Made by a program: the position numbers and the translations under genes. The notes below the pieces were generated by a model. That model saw nothing but the letters and a program-made list of their open reading frames with translations, was not told the DNA's origin and ran no database searches. A stretch of 44,890 nt of DNA from an uncultured Pelagibacteraceae bacterium (GTDB lineage: Bacteria > Pseudomonadota > Alphaproteobacteria > Pelagibacterales > Pelagibacteraceae). The stretch spans positions 1 through 44,890 of the forward strand of contig CACJLY010000010.1 in NCBI GenBank assembly GCA_902594335.1, written 5' to 3'. Positions 7,600-16,176 of this stretch are shown in pieces (position 1 is the first letter of the stretch; every line of letters starts with the position of its first letter).

Positions 7600-8394
7600 T
7601 CAATTTTTTAGGAATTCTATTAATTCTTTGTTAACTTCTGGTTCAACATTATGCCAAATATTAAAAGCTTGTTGGGCCTGAAATAAAAACATATTTAAAC
7701 CATTTTCAATTGAATTACCCTCTGCATTTCCTGCCTCTGAAAACTCTGTTTGAAATGGTGCGTATATAACATCATAAAAAAGCTTATTTTGACCAGTCTG
7801 AGAAAAGTCTATGCCAAATTTATCTACTTTATTTAAACCTAAAGTAGTAGCATTTATTATCATATCAAACTTTGGTAAATCACCCCATTCCATAACATTA
7901 ATCTCATTGAATAAATTTTTTAAATTTTCAGCTTTTTTTTTAGTTCTGTTACTCAAAAATATTTTTGATACTTTCATTCTTAACAATGAAAAAATTATTG
8001 ACGGCACAACCCCGCCAGCACCTAATATTAGAACAGTCTTGTCACTTACATCATAATTCAATTTTCTTATACTTAATTCAAACCCATTAATATCAGTATT
8101 ATCTCCAATTAAATGACCTTTATTTAACGAGATAGTATTTACAGATTGTGTCCTTAATGCATTACTACTTAAAATATCTAGGTGAGATATTATAGATTTT
8201 TTAAAAGGAACAGTAACGTTTAAACCATTCAAATCTCCTTTTTTGATTGATTTGCATAGTTCAGACAAATCATTATCATAGGTTTCCAGTTTTCCATAAA
8301 CTGCATCTAAATTATTTTTTTTTATCCAATAATTATGTAACTTTGGAGATAAAGAATGTTCAATTGGATTTCCTATTACTAAAAATTTTTTCAT
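7600..8394 (-). CDS. aroE: Shikimate 5-dehydrogenase AroE
   Basis: AroE reduces 3-dehydroshikimate to shikimate with NADPH in aromatic amino-acid synthesis. The 264 residues show the shikimate-binding HSLSP (13-17), NVTVPFKK with the catalytic lysine, NTDINGF with the conserved Asp, the Rossmann glycine motif LILGAGGVVPSI, the SNRTKKKA adenosine-phosphate-binding segment, and a C-terminal GLNMFLFQAQQAFNIW. The start overlaps the maf stop by four bases. It is one gene of the ppsR-to-dnaQ origin-linked block. Confidence 0.96.
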   Translation of the reverse strand: MKKFLVIGNPIEHSLSPKLHNYWIKKNNLDAVYGKLETYDNDLSELCKSIKKGDLNGLNVTVPFKKSIISHLDILSSNALRTQSVNTISLNKGHLIGDNTDINGFELSIRKLNYDVSDKTVLILGAGGVVPSIIFSLLRMKVSKIFLSNRTKKKAENLKNLFNEINVMEWGDLPKFDMIINATTLGLNKVDKFGIDFSQTGQNKLFYDVIYAPFQTEFSEAGNAEGNSIENGLNMFLFQAQQAFNIWHNVEPEVNKELIEFLKN

Positions 8395-8975
8395 TTTTGC
8401 AGCTCCAAATATTCTTTAATTTTTTTAATAGGTAGACCCATTATAGTATCTTCATCTCCTTCGATGCTTGAAAATAAAGTTCTTCCCTCTCCCTCAATTT
8501 GATAAACATTATATGCGTATAATTTTTCATCACTAATTTTATTAAGATACAATAATAGTTCGTCTTCAGAAAAATTTTTCATTGTTAAATATGCTTTATC
8601 TGAATAATTCCAAATCATCGATCCATTTTTAGATATACAAACTGAACTAATTAAAGAGTGTTTCTTTCCATTGAGTTTTTTTAAAATTTTAAGTGCCTCG
8701 TCCCTACTTTCAGGTTTTGATATTAACTCACCCGATAGATCTATTACACTATCTGCGCCTAAAACAAGGCTATTGTTCTTTTTTTGACTTACTTTATTTG
8801 CTTTTAATTCAGCAAGATTTTTAGATATGATTTCTGGCGAAGCTCCTTCTTTTATTAAGCTCTCTTTGATTGGTTCTTCATCTACATTTGATACTTCAAT
8901 ATCACAAAAAATATTATGATTATCCAGTATTTTCTTTCTGATCTTGCTTTTTGATGCCAATATAATACTAAGCAT
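8391..8975 (-). CDS. maf: Maf-like nucleotide pyrophosphatase
   Basis: Maf proteins hydrolyse non-canonical or modified nucleoside triphosphates to monophosphates and are linked to division arrest in Bacillus. In this 194-residue protein, IILASKSKIRKKIL (4-17) is the N-terminal substrate loop (usually LASASPRR), VLGADSVI carries the catalytic Asp, SRDEAL and NGKKHSLISSVCI follow, and EGEGRTLFSSIEGDEDTIMGLPI is the C-terminal signature. Some usual arginines of the first loop are replaced by lysine, so substrate preference (dTTP/UTP or 7-methyl-GTP type) cannot be assigned. Overlaps ppsR by 8 bases and aroE by 4. Confidence 0.93.
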   Translation of the reverse strand: MLSIILASKSKIRKKILDNHNIFCDIEVSNVDEEPIKESLIKEGASPEIISKNLAELKANKVSQKKNNSLVLGADSVIDLSGELISKPESRDEALKILKKLNGKKHSLISSVCISKNGSMIWNYSDKAYLTMKNFSEDELLLYLNKISDEKLYAYNVYQIEGEGRTLFSSIEGDEDTIMGLPIKKIKEYLELQK

Positions 8976-9795
8976 TATTTTTATTCTTTATCTCAAAAAT
9001 TTTTATTACTGATGCTGCTGTTTCTTCAACTGATTTTCTTGTTACATCTATCATTGGCCAATTGTTTTCTTTGAACAATTTTCTAGCACTATTTAGTTCA
9101 TCTTTAATTTTATCAATATTTACATATTCGCTATTTTGATCTTCTTTTAGCGAATTCAATCTATTTTTTCTTATGTCATATAATCTTTCTGCTTCTGTGA
9201 TTAAGCCAACAACGCATGGTCTGAAATGTTTTTCTGTAACTTTGGATGGTATGGAATTTTTATTTACTAATGGAATATTTGAAGTTTTAAACCCTCTATT
9301 AGCCAGATAAATGGAAGTTGGTGTCTTACTTGTTCTACTTACACCTAATAAAATAATATCTGATTTTTCTATATCATCAATTTGATTACCATCATCATGG
9401 TTCATCGTAAACTGAATAGCTTCAATTCTATCATAGTATTCTTCATTTAGAATATGTTGACCGCTTGGTTGGTGAGAAGCTTTTTGATTTAAGACCTTTG
9501 AAAAATTCAAAATCAAGTCTCCAAGAACTCCAAAACAGGGTATATTTCTTTCGTAAGCTTTTTCTGTAAGATATTTTGCTAATTTACTGTTAACAATAGT
9601 ATATAAAATAATAGAATTTTTATCTTTCTTTGCCTGTCTTAGTATAGCAAGAGTTTGACTTTCGGTACGTGTAAAGGAAAAATGATTTGTCTCATATTCA
9701 AAATTAGGAAATTGTGCTTTCAAAGCTAAAAAAATTCTATCAAGTGTTTCGCCGGTTGAGTCTGAAATTAAGTATATTTGATATAAATTTCTCAT
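8968..9795 (-). CDS. ppsR: Pyruvate,phosphate/water dikinase regulatory protein (DUF299 kinase/phosphorylase)
   Basis: This 275-residue member of the DUF299 family is a bifunctional kinase/pyrophosphorylase that switches PEP synthase or pyruvate phosphate dikinase off and on by ADP-dependent phosphorylation. Landmarks are YLISDSTGETLDRI (8-21), a SHQPSGQHILN segment, and the P-loop-like LLGVSRTSKTPTSIYLANRG. The target enzyme is not in the window, so PEP synthase versus PPDK type is undecided. It is the ortholog of Rickettsia RP001, the gene facing hemE across the origin in Caulobacter and Rickettsia. Its start borders the putative origin. Confidence 0.95.
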   Translation of the reverse strand: MRNLYQIYLISDSTGETLDRIFLALKAQFPNFEYETNHFSFTRTESQTLAILRQAKKDKNSIILYTIVNSKLAKYLTEKAYERNIPCFGVLGDLILNFSKVLNQKASHQPSGQHILNEEYYDRIEAIQFTMNHDDGNQIDDIEKSDIILLGVSRTSKTPTSIYLANRGFKTSNIPLVNKNSIPSKVTEKHFRPCVVGLITEAERLYDIRKNRLNSLKEDQNSEYVNIDKIKDELNSARKLFKENNWPMIDVTRKSVEETAASVIKIFEIKNKNNA

Positions 9796-9940
9796 GTATA
9801 AATTGTTTATAATCTATAAGTAAAATAAGAAAAATTCAGACTTTTCCTTCTGAATAATAATAGTTAGTTTTTTTTTCATTTAATTAACTAAATTATAAAA
9901 TGTTAACAAACTTATACATAATATACATAAAATGTGAGAA

Positions 9941-9979
9941 ATCTTAATTAATCCTTGTAAAATAGAGCTAAATTAAGAT
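9941..9979 (+). repeat. Inverted repeat in putative oriC
   Basis: ATCTTAATT (9941-9949) and AATTAAGAT (9971-9979) are perfect 9-base inverted copies separated by 21 bases. In such AT-rich DNA a chance match is possible, but the position beside DnaA-box-like sequences makes it a candidate structural element of the origin. Confidence 0.45.
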
Positions 9980-9987
9980 CCAAGTTA

Positions 9988-10002
9988 TTAATAAAAAGTT
10001 AA
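9988..10002 (+). promoter_or_regulatory. TTAA-N7-TTAA motif (CtrA-box-like) in putative oriC
   Basis: TTAA, seven bases, TTAA matches the CtrA recognition sequence that represses the Caulobacter origin. The motif is low in information in this base composition and CtrA is not encoded in the window, so this is only a candidate. Confidence 0.3.
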
Positions 10003-10029
10003 TAAACTGTGATAATTGACTAATTTACG

Positions 10030-10038
10030 TTATTCACA
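10030..10038 (+). promoter_or_regulatory. DnaA box (TTATTCACA)
   Basis: TTATTCACA matches the relaxed DnaA box TTWTNCACA at all positions and differs from the strong E. coli box TTATCCACA at one base. It lies 42 bases upstream of hemE. The neighbouring TGTGATAAT (10009-10017) is a weaker reverse-strand match. Confidence 0.55.
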
Positions 10039-10079
10039 ATACATAATACTAATAAAGTAAATAATATATATCTATTTAT

Positions 10080-11081
10080 ATGAGCCCCTTAACTAACTGC
10101 ATAAAAAACAAAGATACTAAAACTAATCCTATATGGTTAATGAGACAAGCAGGGAGGTATTTGCCAGAATTTAGAGAGATAAGGAAAAAAAATACAGATT
10201 TTATAAAACTTTGTTTAAATAGCGATTTAGCATCTGAAATAACTCTTCAGCCTATAAAGAGATTTGGGTTTGATGGTGCAGTAATATTTTCTGATATTTT
10301 GATGTTGCCATATGGTCTCGGTCAAAAAGTAGAATTTGAAAAAAACTTTGGCCCTAAGCTTGGAGAACTAATTTTAGATAATATTAAAAATATTGACGAA
10401 ATTAATTTTACAGAAAAAGTTTATAAAGTTTATAAAGCAATTTCTAAAACTTCCCAGGACCCTTTAATGAATAATAAAGAGATGATAGGTTTCGTTGGAG
10501 CGCCATGGACTATTCTTGTATATATGATTAATAGATCATCGCCAAAAAAAGGTCTAACACACGAATTTTTTAAAGATGAATTTCTAATAAATAGACTATT
10601 AATAATTATTGAAAAGTTTTTAAAAGTTCATATTAAAAATCAAGTTGAGGCCGGGGCCAAAGTAATTCAAATCTTTGATAGTTGGGCAGGATTATTAGAT
10701 AAGAAAATTCCTGAATATATTTATATACCCACTTTAAATATTGTAGAATATGTCAAACAATTAGGTGTGACTGTAATTTGTTTTCCGAGAGGTATTAAAG
10801 ATTACAAAAATTTCTGTGAAATAGTTAAACCAGATGCAGTAAATATAGATTATGACGTTGATCCAGAAAAAATAGTAAAAGAAGTTACAATTCCCGTCCA
10901 GGGGGGGCTCGACCCTAAAATATTATTGACTGATAAAGAAATTCTTAAAAAAGAAGTGGAAAAATATCTTCATGTTTTTAAGGATCATCCATATATATTT
11001 AATTTAGGACATGGTATCCTACCAGAAACTAAAATTGAAATGGTTGAAGACTTGATTAAAATCGTAAGAAACTTTAAATGA
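10080..11081 (+). CDS. hemE: Uroporphyrinogen decarboxylase HemE
   Basis: HemE removes four acetate carboxyls from uroporphyrinogen III to give coproporphyrinogen III, without cofactor. The 333-residue protein has the N-terminal signature PIWLMRQAGRYLPEF with the substrate-binding arginines, FSDILMLPYGLG with the catalytic Asp, GFVGAPWTILVYMI, and IFDSWAGLL. NLGHGILPET near the end holds the conserved His. It opens a hemE-hemH-hemJ unit; its TGA overlaps the hemH ATG (ATGA). It flanks the putative replication origin. Upstream TATATC (10067-10072) is a possible -10 box. Confidence 0.97.
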   Translation: MSPLTNCIKNKDTKTNPIWLMRQAGRYLPEFREIRKKNTDFIKLCLNSDLASEITLQPIKRFGFDGAVIFSDILMLPYGLGQKVEFEKNFGPKLGELILDNIKNIDEINFTEKVYKVYKAISKTSQDPLMNNKEMIGFVGAPWTILVYMINRSSPKKGLTHEFFKDEFLINRLLIIIEKFLKVHIKNQVEAGAKVIQIFDSWAGLLDKKIPEYIYIPTLNIVEYVKQLGVTVICFPRGIKDYKNFCEIVKPDAVNIDYDVDPEKIVKEVTIPVQGGLDPKILLTDKEILKKEVEKYLHVFKDHPYIFNLGHGILPETKIEMVEDLIKIVRNFK

Positions 11082-12070
11082 AATCAGACCACCCAAAAGT
11101 TAATTATGGCAAAACAGGGGTTTTAATTATAAACCTTGGAACACCTGAGTCTACTAGTTGGCTGGATATAAGGAGATATTTAAAGGAATTTTTATCAGAT
11201 AGAAGAGTTATCGAAGTAAATCCTCTTATTTGGCAAGTAATTCTTAACCTATTTATCCTTACTTTCAGGCCGTCAAAAACTGCTAAAGCCTATAAAGAAA
11301 TATGGATGACAGACAAGAACATGTCACCGCTGAGGTTTTTTACAGAAAGTCAAGCTCATAAATTATCTGAGAAAATTGGTAATGAAAAGTTGATTGTTGA
11401 TTTTGCTATGAGGTATGGCAATCCAAGTATCAAAAGTAAAATACATAAGCTTCATGAAAAAGGTTGTGAGAATTTAATAATACTACCTCTTTATCCTCAA
11501 TATGCTGCTGCAACAACAGCAACTGTATGTGACGAGGTATATAGAACCCTTATGAAAATGAGATGGCAACCTAATTTAAAAATAATTCCACATTACGAAT
11601 CTGAACCTCTTTATATAGATGCTATTAAAAATAGTATTGTAAAAAAAATTAACGTAATTAATTGGAAACCAGATTTAATAGTAGCCTCATATCATGGAAT
11701 ACCAAAAAAATATTTCGACAAGGGAGATCCTTATCATTGCTATTGTCATAAAACTACTAGACTAATTTCTGAAAAATATTCTGATATTAAAATTATGACA
11801 ACATTTCAATCAAGATTTGGCCCTCAAGAATGGCTGCAACCTTATACAGACAAAACGTTTGAAGCATTACCTAAAGAGGGAAAAAAAAATATTTTAGTTA
11901 TATGTCCCGGTTTTTCATCTGATTGTGTTGAGACTCTAGAAGAAATATCTATACAAGGAAAAGAAAGTTTTATCAAATCAGGTGGTGAAAACTTTGAAAT
12001 GATACCTTGCTTAAATGATAATGAAGATCATATTTCTTTATTTAAACATCTTATTTCAAAAAATTTATAA
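11078..12070 (+). CDS. hemH: Ferrochelatase HemH
   Basis: HemH inserts ferrous iron into protoporphyrin IX, the final step of heme synthesis. The 330-residue protein carries GVLIINLGTPES at the start, LPLYPQYAAATTATV, the active-site SYHGIPKKYFDKGDPYHCYC with the metal-binding His, TFQSRFGPQEWLQPYTD, and ICPGFSSDCVETLEEI with the conserved Glu. Start and hemE stop overlap in ATGA; hemJ starts three bases after its TAA. The whole last part of heme synthesis (HemE, HemJ, HemH) is thus one operon, though the coproporphyrinogen oxidase step is encoded elsewhere. Confidence 0.97.
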   Translation: MKSDHPKVNYGKTGVLIINLGTPESTSWLDIRRYLKEFLSDRRVIEVNPLIWQVILNLFILTFRPSKTAKAYKEIWMTDKNMSPLRFFTESQAHKLSEKIGNEKLIVDFAMRYGNPSIKSKIHKLHEKGCENLIILPLYPQYAAATTATVCDEVYRTLMKMRWQPNLKIIPHYESEPLYIDAIKNSIVKKINVINWKPDLIVASYHGIPKKYFDKGDPYHCYCHKTTRLISEKYSDIKIMTTFQSRFGPQEWLQPYTDKTFEALPKEGKKNILVICPGFSSDCVETLEEISIQGKESFIKSGGENFEMIPCLNDNEDHISLFKHLISKNL

Positions 12071-12073
12071 TTA

Positions 12074-12508
12074 ATGAGTGGATATCTTTTATTTAAATCA
12101 CTTCATTTAATAGCAGTAATTTCTTGGATGGTTGGACTTTTATATTTACCAAGAATATTTGTTTACCACGTTGAAAACTTTGAAAAGGATCAAGCTACCG
12201 AAATTTTTGAAACTATGGAAAGAAAACTTTATAATTATATCATGCGACCAGCCATGATTTTGTCTTGGCTTTTTGGAATTATATTGATTTGGATTAATGG
12301 AGTTGAAAGTTTCGCTTATTTATGGTTACAACTTAAAATTCTATCCGTAGTTATTTTAACAATTTATCATGAGTATCTTGGCAAATGTATGCGCTCGTTA
12401 AAGTCTAAAGAAAACTTAAAATCATCCAGATTTTTTAGAATAATAAACGAAATACCCACAGTGTTGCTAATTTTCATTGTTTTTATTGTGGTTTTTAAGC
12501 CTATCTAG
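12074..12508 (+). CDS. hemJ: Protoporphyrinogen IX oxidase HemJ
   Basis: HemJ is the small membrane-embedded protoporphyrinogen oxidase used by most alphaproteobacteria in place of HemG/HemY; electrons are thought to pass to the respiratory chain. The 144 residues form four hydrophobic helices. The conserved His near the start is in FKSLHLIAVISWMVGLLYLPRIFVY-type sequence (His11), and MRPAMILSWLFGIILI and WLQLKILSVVILTIYHEYLG follow with conserved Arg, Lys and His. Placement directly after hemH, its substrate neighbour in the pathway, agrees. Followed by a 59-base gap to rho. Confidence 0.94.
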   Translation: MSGYLLFKSLHLIAVISWMVGLLYLPRIFVYHVENFEKDQATEIFETMERKLYNYIMRPAMILSWLFGIILIWINGVESFAYLWLQLKILSVVILTIYHEYLGKCMRSLKSKENLKSSRFFRIINEIPTVLLIFIVFIVVFKPI

Positions 12509-12567
12509 GGTTGAAATTTTTACATCAGTATATATATTTAATTTATCTTTAACAAAAACTTCCACAC

Positions 12568-13839
12568 ATGAATATTCAAGAATTAAAAGAAAAAAGCTCA
12601 GAAAAGTTAATCACCGAAGCTGAAAAGCTAGGTATAGAAAACGCTAGCACACTACGTAGACAAGAAATTTATTTTGCAATTTTAAAAAAACTTGCTGAAA
12701 AAGGTGAAGAGATTACTGGTGGAGGTGTATTACAATTATTGCAAGATGGTTTCGGCTTCCTTAGAGCTATGGAGTCAAACTACTTACCAGGAGCTGATGA
12801 TATATATGTAAGCCCAAGTCAAATCAGAAGATTTGGTTTAAGGACTGGTGATAGTGTTGAGGGACCTATTAGATCCCCAAAAGATGGAGAGAGATATTTT
12901 GCACTTCTTCAAGTAAGTAAAATAAATTTTGAAGAACCAGATAAATTTAAACACAAAATAGCATTTGATAACTTAACTCCTCTTTATCCAAACAAACAAT
13001 TAGGAATGGAAGTTGAAACAAACAAAGTTGAAAAAAAACCTGATTTAACTCCAAGACTAATTGACTTAGTTAGTCCAATTGGAAAAGGGCAAAGATCTCT
13101 AATTATCTCACCTCCAAAAGCAGGTAAAACAATGATTTTACAAAGTATAGCTAACTCAATAACAGCAAATCATCCTGAATGTTATTTAATGGTTCTATTA
13201 ATAGATGAAAGACCTGAGGAAGTAACAGATATGCAAAGAACAGTTGAAGGTGAAGTTATTAGTTCGACCTTCGATGAACCAGCACAACGTCACGTAGCTG
13301 TAGCAGAAATGGTAATTGAAAAAGCTAAAAGATTAACTGAACATAAAAAAGATGTTGTAATTTTATTAGATTCTATAACTAGACTAGGAAGAGCATACAA
13401 TGCAGTTGTACCAAGTTCTGGAAAAGTTTTGACAGGTGGAGTAGATGCTAATGCTCTTCAAAGACCAAAGAGATTTTTTGGAGCAGCAAGGAATATTGAG
13501 GAAGGAGGATCTTTAACAATAATAGCTACTGCTCTTATTGATACTGGAAGTAGAATGGATGAGGTAATTTTTGAAGAATTTAAAGGAACCGGAAATAGTG
13601 AAACAATTTTAGATAGAAAAATATCAGAAAAAAGAATTTACCCTGCAATTGATATAACTAAATCAGGGACAAGAAGAGAAGAATTAATTTTTGACAAAAA
13701 TGATCTTCAAAAAATGAATGTACTAAGAAGAATAATTGCTCCAATGGGATCTATGGATGCCATCGACTTTATTAATTCCAAATTAAAGACAACTAAGAAT
13801 AATGCTGAATTTTTTAATTCAATGAACAAGCCTGCTTAG
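12568..13839 (+). CDS. rho: Transcription termination factor Rho
   Basis: Rho is the hexameric RNA helicase that ends transcripts at rut sites. The 423 residues contain the N-terminal helix bundle, the cold-shock-like RNA-binding fold ([35 protein letters not shown] region, about 66-100), Walker [23 protein letters not shown] as Walker B, the Q-loop and the R-loop [20 protein letters not shown]. The variable insert of some actinobacterial Rho is absent. With almost no GC-rich intrinsic terminators visible in this window, Rho may carry much of the termination load. It stops directly next to the convergent sulfotransferase stop. Confidence 0.98.
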   Translation: MNIQELKEKSSEKLITEAEKLGIENASTLRRQEIYFAILKKLAEKGEEITGGGVLQLLQDGFGFLRAMESNYLPGADDIYVSPSQIRRFGLRTGDSVEGPIRSPKDGERYFALLQVSKINFEEPDKFKHKIAFDNLTPLYPNKQLGMEVETNKVEKKPDLTPRLIDLVSPIGKGQRSLIISPPKAGKTMILQSIANSITANHPECYLMVLLIDERPEEVTDMQRTVEGEVISSTFDEPAQRHVAVAEMVIEKAKRLTEHKKDVVILLDSITRLGRAYNAVVPSSGKVLTGGVDANALQRPKRFFGAARNIEEGGSLTIIATALIDTGSRMDEVIFEEFKGTGNSETILDRKISEKRIYPAIDITKSGTRREELIFDKNDLQKMNVLRRIIAPMGSMDAIDFINSKLKTTKNNAEFFNSMNKPA

Positions 13840-14703
13840 TTACAAGTATCCTAGCTCTTTCATTTCAATTTTAAACTCCTCCTCAATGTGTCGACTGGTC
13901 TCAGAATCTAATATATTTTGCCATTTATTTTTTGGGCCTAAGTAAAAAAATTTATTTTTATATCCTTTTTTATTAATCGCGCTCTCTATAAAACCGTTTT
14001 CTTTCTCCATAGCCTCAAGTTTTTCAAAAGAACTCAATTTTATTGCATTATCTATCTGTTCATCATTAAACTTAATATTAGTTAGACCACTTATAAATTC
14101 TGCTATTTTAGTAAATTCTATTTTTGGGTTTTTAATAAGATTTTCATATTTCACAAAAAGATAGTTTTTATCCATCTTTTTCCACGAAATATAATTTGTT
14201 TTCCATGAGCCAATCATTTGGGGAAGTGGATGCATAGTATTATATTTTCTAAATTTCTCTTTCTCTTCTTTCGACAAAGTTAAAATTTGGTTGTCATTAA
14301 ACATTAAAGTTTTTGTTTCAGCGTATGTTTCTAAAGACCAATGATTTTTTAAAGATGTAATGATATTTCTTGGATCTCTTACTATATGTATAGTTCCAAG
14401 AGTATTCTCATAGTTAGTAAAAGAAAAACCATTAAGTTTTCCTAACATATTGTGGGTCTTAAAAAATTTTAAACTTTTATCAGAATTAATTTTTTCTTGA
14501 GCCGTAATCCAATTTTTAGCAACTTCATTTAAATTTGAAAATTCAGATATTAATCCTTTGAATTGTTTAACATTAGGGAAGTCTATTATAGCCTTTAAAT
14601 GATTAAGATTTAAATTAGTTTTATCACCCATTAGTAATGAAATGATAAAAAATCTTAGCCATGTATTTCCACTTTTAGGGTATGAGGCCAACCAAATAAT
14701 CAT
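13840..14703 (-). CDS. PAPS-dependent sulfotransferase
   Basis: This 287-residue protein belongs to the sulfotransferase superfamily, which moves sulfate from PAPS to a hydroxyl or amine. The 5'-phosphosulfate loop SYPKSGNTWLR (7-17), the KTH motif with the likely catalytic His84, and the 3'-phosphate motif RDPRN (109-113) with a following Ser are all present. YLFVKYENLIKNP is the usual helper segment, and the C-terminal YLGPKNKWQNIL resembles the family's RKGxxGDWK region. The acceptor is unknown; a lipid, sugar or small metabolite is possible. It is inserted head-to-tail against the rho-mnmE-mnmG block on the opposite strand, which suggests later acquisition. It has no signal peptide. Confidence 0.9.
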   Translation of the reverse strand: MIIWLASYPKSGNTWLRFFIISLLMGDKTNLNLNHLKAIIDFPNVKQFKGLISEFSNLNEVAKNWITAQEKINSDKSLKFFKTHNMLGKLNGFSFTNYENTLGTIHIVRDPRNIITSLKNHWSLETYAETKTLMFNDNQILTLSKEEKEKFRKYNTMHPLPQMIGSWKTNYISWKKMDKNYLFVKYENLIKNPKIEFTKIAEFISGLTNIKFNDEQIDNAIKLSSFEKLEAMEKENGFIESAINKKGYKNKFFYLGPKNKWQNILDSETSRHIEEEFKIEMKELGYL

Positions 14704-14757
14704 TTAAAAGATCTCTGCAAATCTTTAAAAATTTATATTCAATTAATTTAATTTAAT

Positions 14758-14763
14758 TATAAT
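14758..14763 (+). promoter_or_regulatory. -10 box of mnmE, predicted leaderless
   Basis: A perfect TATAAT ends six bases before the mnmE ATG at 14770, so transcription should start at the start codon. No good -35 is visible at 16-18 bases (nearest TATTCA at 14736-14741). The same TATAAT-N6-ATG arrangement occurs at rdgB. Confidence 0.6.
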
Positions 14764-14769
14764 AGTCTT

Positions 14770-16101
14770 ATGACTATTTACGCATTATCTACTGGATCAG
14801 GAATTTCTGGAATTGCAGTAATTAGAATATCAGGTATAAAAAGTTCGCATGCCATAAAAGCTCTGACCAGTGCTTCACTTCCTAAGCCTAGAACAGCAGT
14901 CATTAAAAAATTCAGCAAAATCAATACTTCTGATCTAATAGATGAAGGGTTATTATTATGGTTTCCAGGCCCTGCGAGCTACACAGGCGAAGATATGGCA
15001 GAAATTCATGTTCACGGTAGCATAGCGGTGGTTAAATCAATATTAAATGAATTGTCAAAAATACAAGATTGTCGTTTAGCTGAGCCTGGAGAGTTTACAA
15101 AAATAGCTTTTCTAAATGGAAAATTAAATCTTATGAAAGCTGAAAGTATTTCAGATTTAATTTCTGCAGAAACAGAAATCCAAAGACAACAAGCTATTAA
15201 AATAATGAGTGGAAGAAGTTCTGAAAAATTTAATTCACTAAGGGAAAAACTTCTAAAAATTTTATCAAACGTTGAAGCTAAAATTGATTTTCCAGAAGAG
15301 GATCTTCCAGATGATTTAATTAAAGATATTAAAAATGATTCAGAAAAAATAAGAAAAGAAATTGAAATAATTTTAAACGATCAAAAAGTTGGAGAAAGAA
15401 TTAGGGAGGGTTTTAAGATAGCGATCATTGGACCTGCAAATGCAGGAAAATCCTCTTTGTTAAATTATCTTTCTAATCGAGATGTAGCTATTGTTTCAGA
15501 AATTGCTGGAACAACTAGAGATGTTATTGAAGCCCATTTAAACTTGGATGGGTATCCAGTTGTGATTTCTGATACTGCTGGGATTAGAGAATCTAAAAAT
15601 GAAATAGAAAAAAAAGGAATTAAATTAGCTCTGAAACGTGCTGAGGATGCTGATTTAAACATAATAGTAATAGAGCCAAAAAGCGTTGATTTTACAGGAT
15701 TTTTGAACGATTTAGTGAGTGAAAAATCAATAATTGTGATAAATAAAATAGATCTTGGTTATAAAAATATCAATCAACAAATTGAAAAATTTAATCCAAT
15801 TTTTTTATCAATTAAAAATGAAACTAATTTAGACGAATTGATAAATCGAATAAAAGATAAATTAAAAAATAAATTTGTAAGTTCAAACGAAACTTTAATT
15901 ACTAGAGAAAGACATAGACAAAGCTTAGAGGCTTGCGTTCTAAATTTAAAAAACTTTGAAGAAAAAAATTCCCAAGAAGATTTTGATAAAGCAGCTGAGG
16001 ATTTAAGGTTAGCAACGAGACACTTGGGTATGATTGTAGGAAAAGTAGATGTTGAAGAAATATTAGGTTCCATTTTTAGTGATTTCTGTATAGGTAAATA
16101 A
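14770..16101 (+). CDS. mnmE: tRNA U34 modification GTPase MnmE (TrmE)
   Basis: MnmE works with MnmG to install the (carboxymethyl)aminomethyl group on wobble uridine of several tRNAs, using tetrahydrofolate, GTP and FAD. The 443 residues have the N-terminal folate-binding domain (GEDMAEIHVHGS, about 75-87), a helical domain split around the G domain, the G1 loop GPANAGKSS (221-229), TTRDV as switch I, DTAGI as G3, NKID as G4, and the invariant C-terminal CIGK (440-443). The sequence is standard apart from low G+C. Followed by mnmG after 75 bases. It begins six bases after a TATAAT box. Confidence 0.97.
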   Translation: MTIYALSTGSGISGIAVIRISGIKSSHAIKALTSASLPKPRTAVIKKFSKINTSDLIDEGLLLWFPGPASYTGEDMAEIHVHGSIAVVKSILNELSKIQDCRLAEPGEFTKIAFLNGKLNLMKAESISDLISAETEIQRQQAIKIMSGRSSEKFNSLREKLLKILSNVEAKIDFPEEDLPDDLIKDIKNDSEKIRKEIEIILNDQKVGERIREGFKIAIIGPANAGKSSLLNYLSNRDVAIVSEIAGTTRDVIEAHLNLDGYPVVISDTAGIRESKNEIEKKGIKLALKRAEDADLNIIVIEPKSVDFTGFLNDLVSEKSIIVINKIDLGYKNINQQIEKFNPIFLSIKNETNLDELINRIKDKLKNKFVSSNETLITRERHRQSLEACVLNLKNFEEKNSQEDFDKAAEDLRLATRHLGMIVGKVDVEEILGSIFSDFCIGK

Positions 16102-16121
16102 GTATTAATTTACTGACTTTT

Positions 16122-16151
16122 TTGACATTTTTAACTGTTTTCTTGTAAATT
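16122..16151 (+). promoter_or_regulatory. Possible promoter of mnmG
   Basis: TTGACA (16122-16127), a perfect -35 hexamer, is followed after 18 bases by TAAATT (16146-16151), four of six for a -10. It lies 25 bases before the mnmG start and would allow mnmG-rsmG-parAB transcription separate from mnmE. Confidence 0.5.
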
Positions 16152-16176
16152 TTAAGATCAATAATAAATTACAGCT

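Larger units (their letters stand above)
9796..10079 (-). other. Putative chromosomal replication origin (oriC) between ppsR and hemE
   Basis: This 284-base gap is the longest non-coding stretch in the window and is extremely AT-rich. Gene strand switches here: the five genes to the left run leftward and the hem, rho, mnm and par genes to the right run rightward, as expected of leading strands leaving an origin. The flanking order hemE-[gap]-RP001/ppsR-maf-aroE-coaE-dnaQ is the one described for Caulobacter and Rickettsia origins. The gap holds a DnaA box match (10030-10038), weaker matches at 9912-9920 and 9933-9941, a TTAA-N7-TTAA motif, and inverted repeats including TTCAGA/TCTGAA (about 9836-9855) and a 9-base pair at 9941-9979. 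I see no gene in it. The feature has no strand. Confidence 0.72.

Noticed and set aside
9836..9855. TTCAGA/TCTGAA hairpin as a terminator
   Set aside because: It lies upstream of ppsR and hemE, not after a gene, and the T run does not follow the stem directly; kept only as part of the putative origin.
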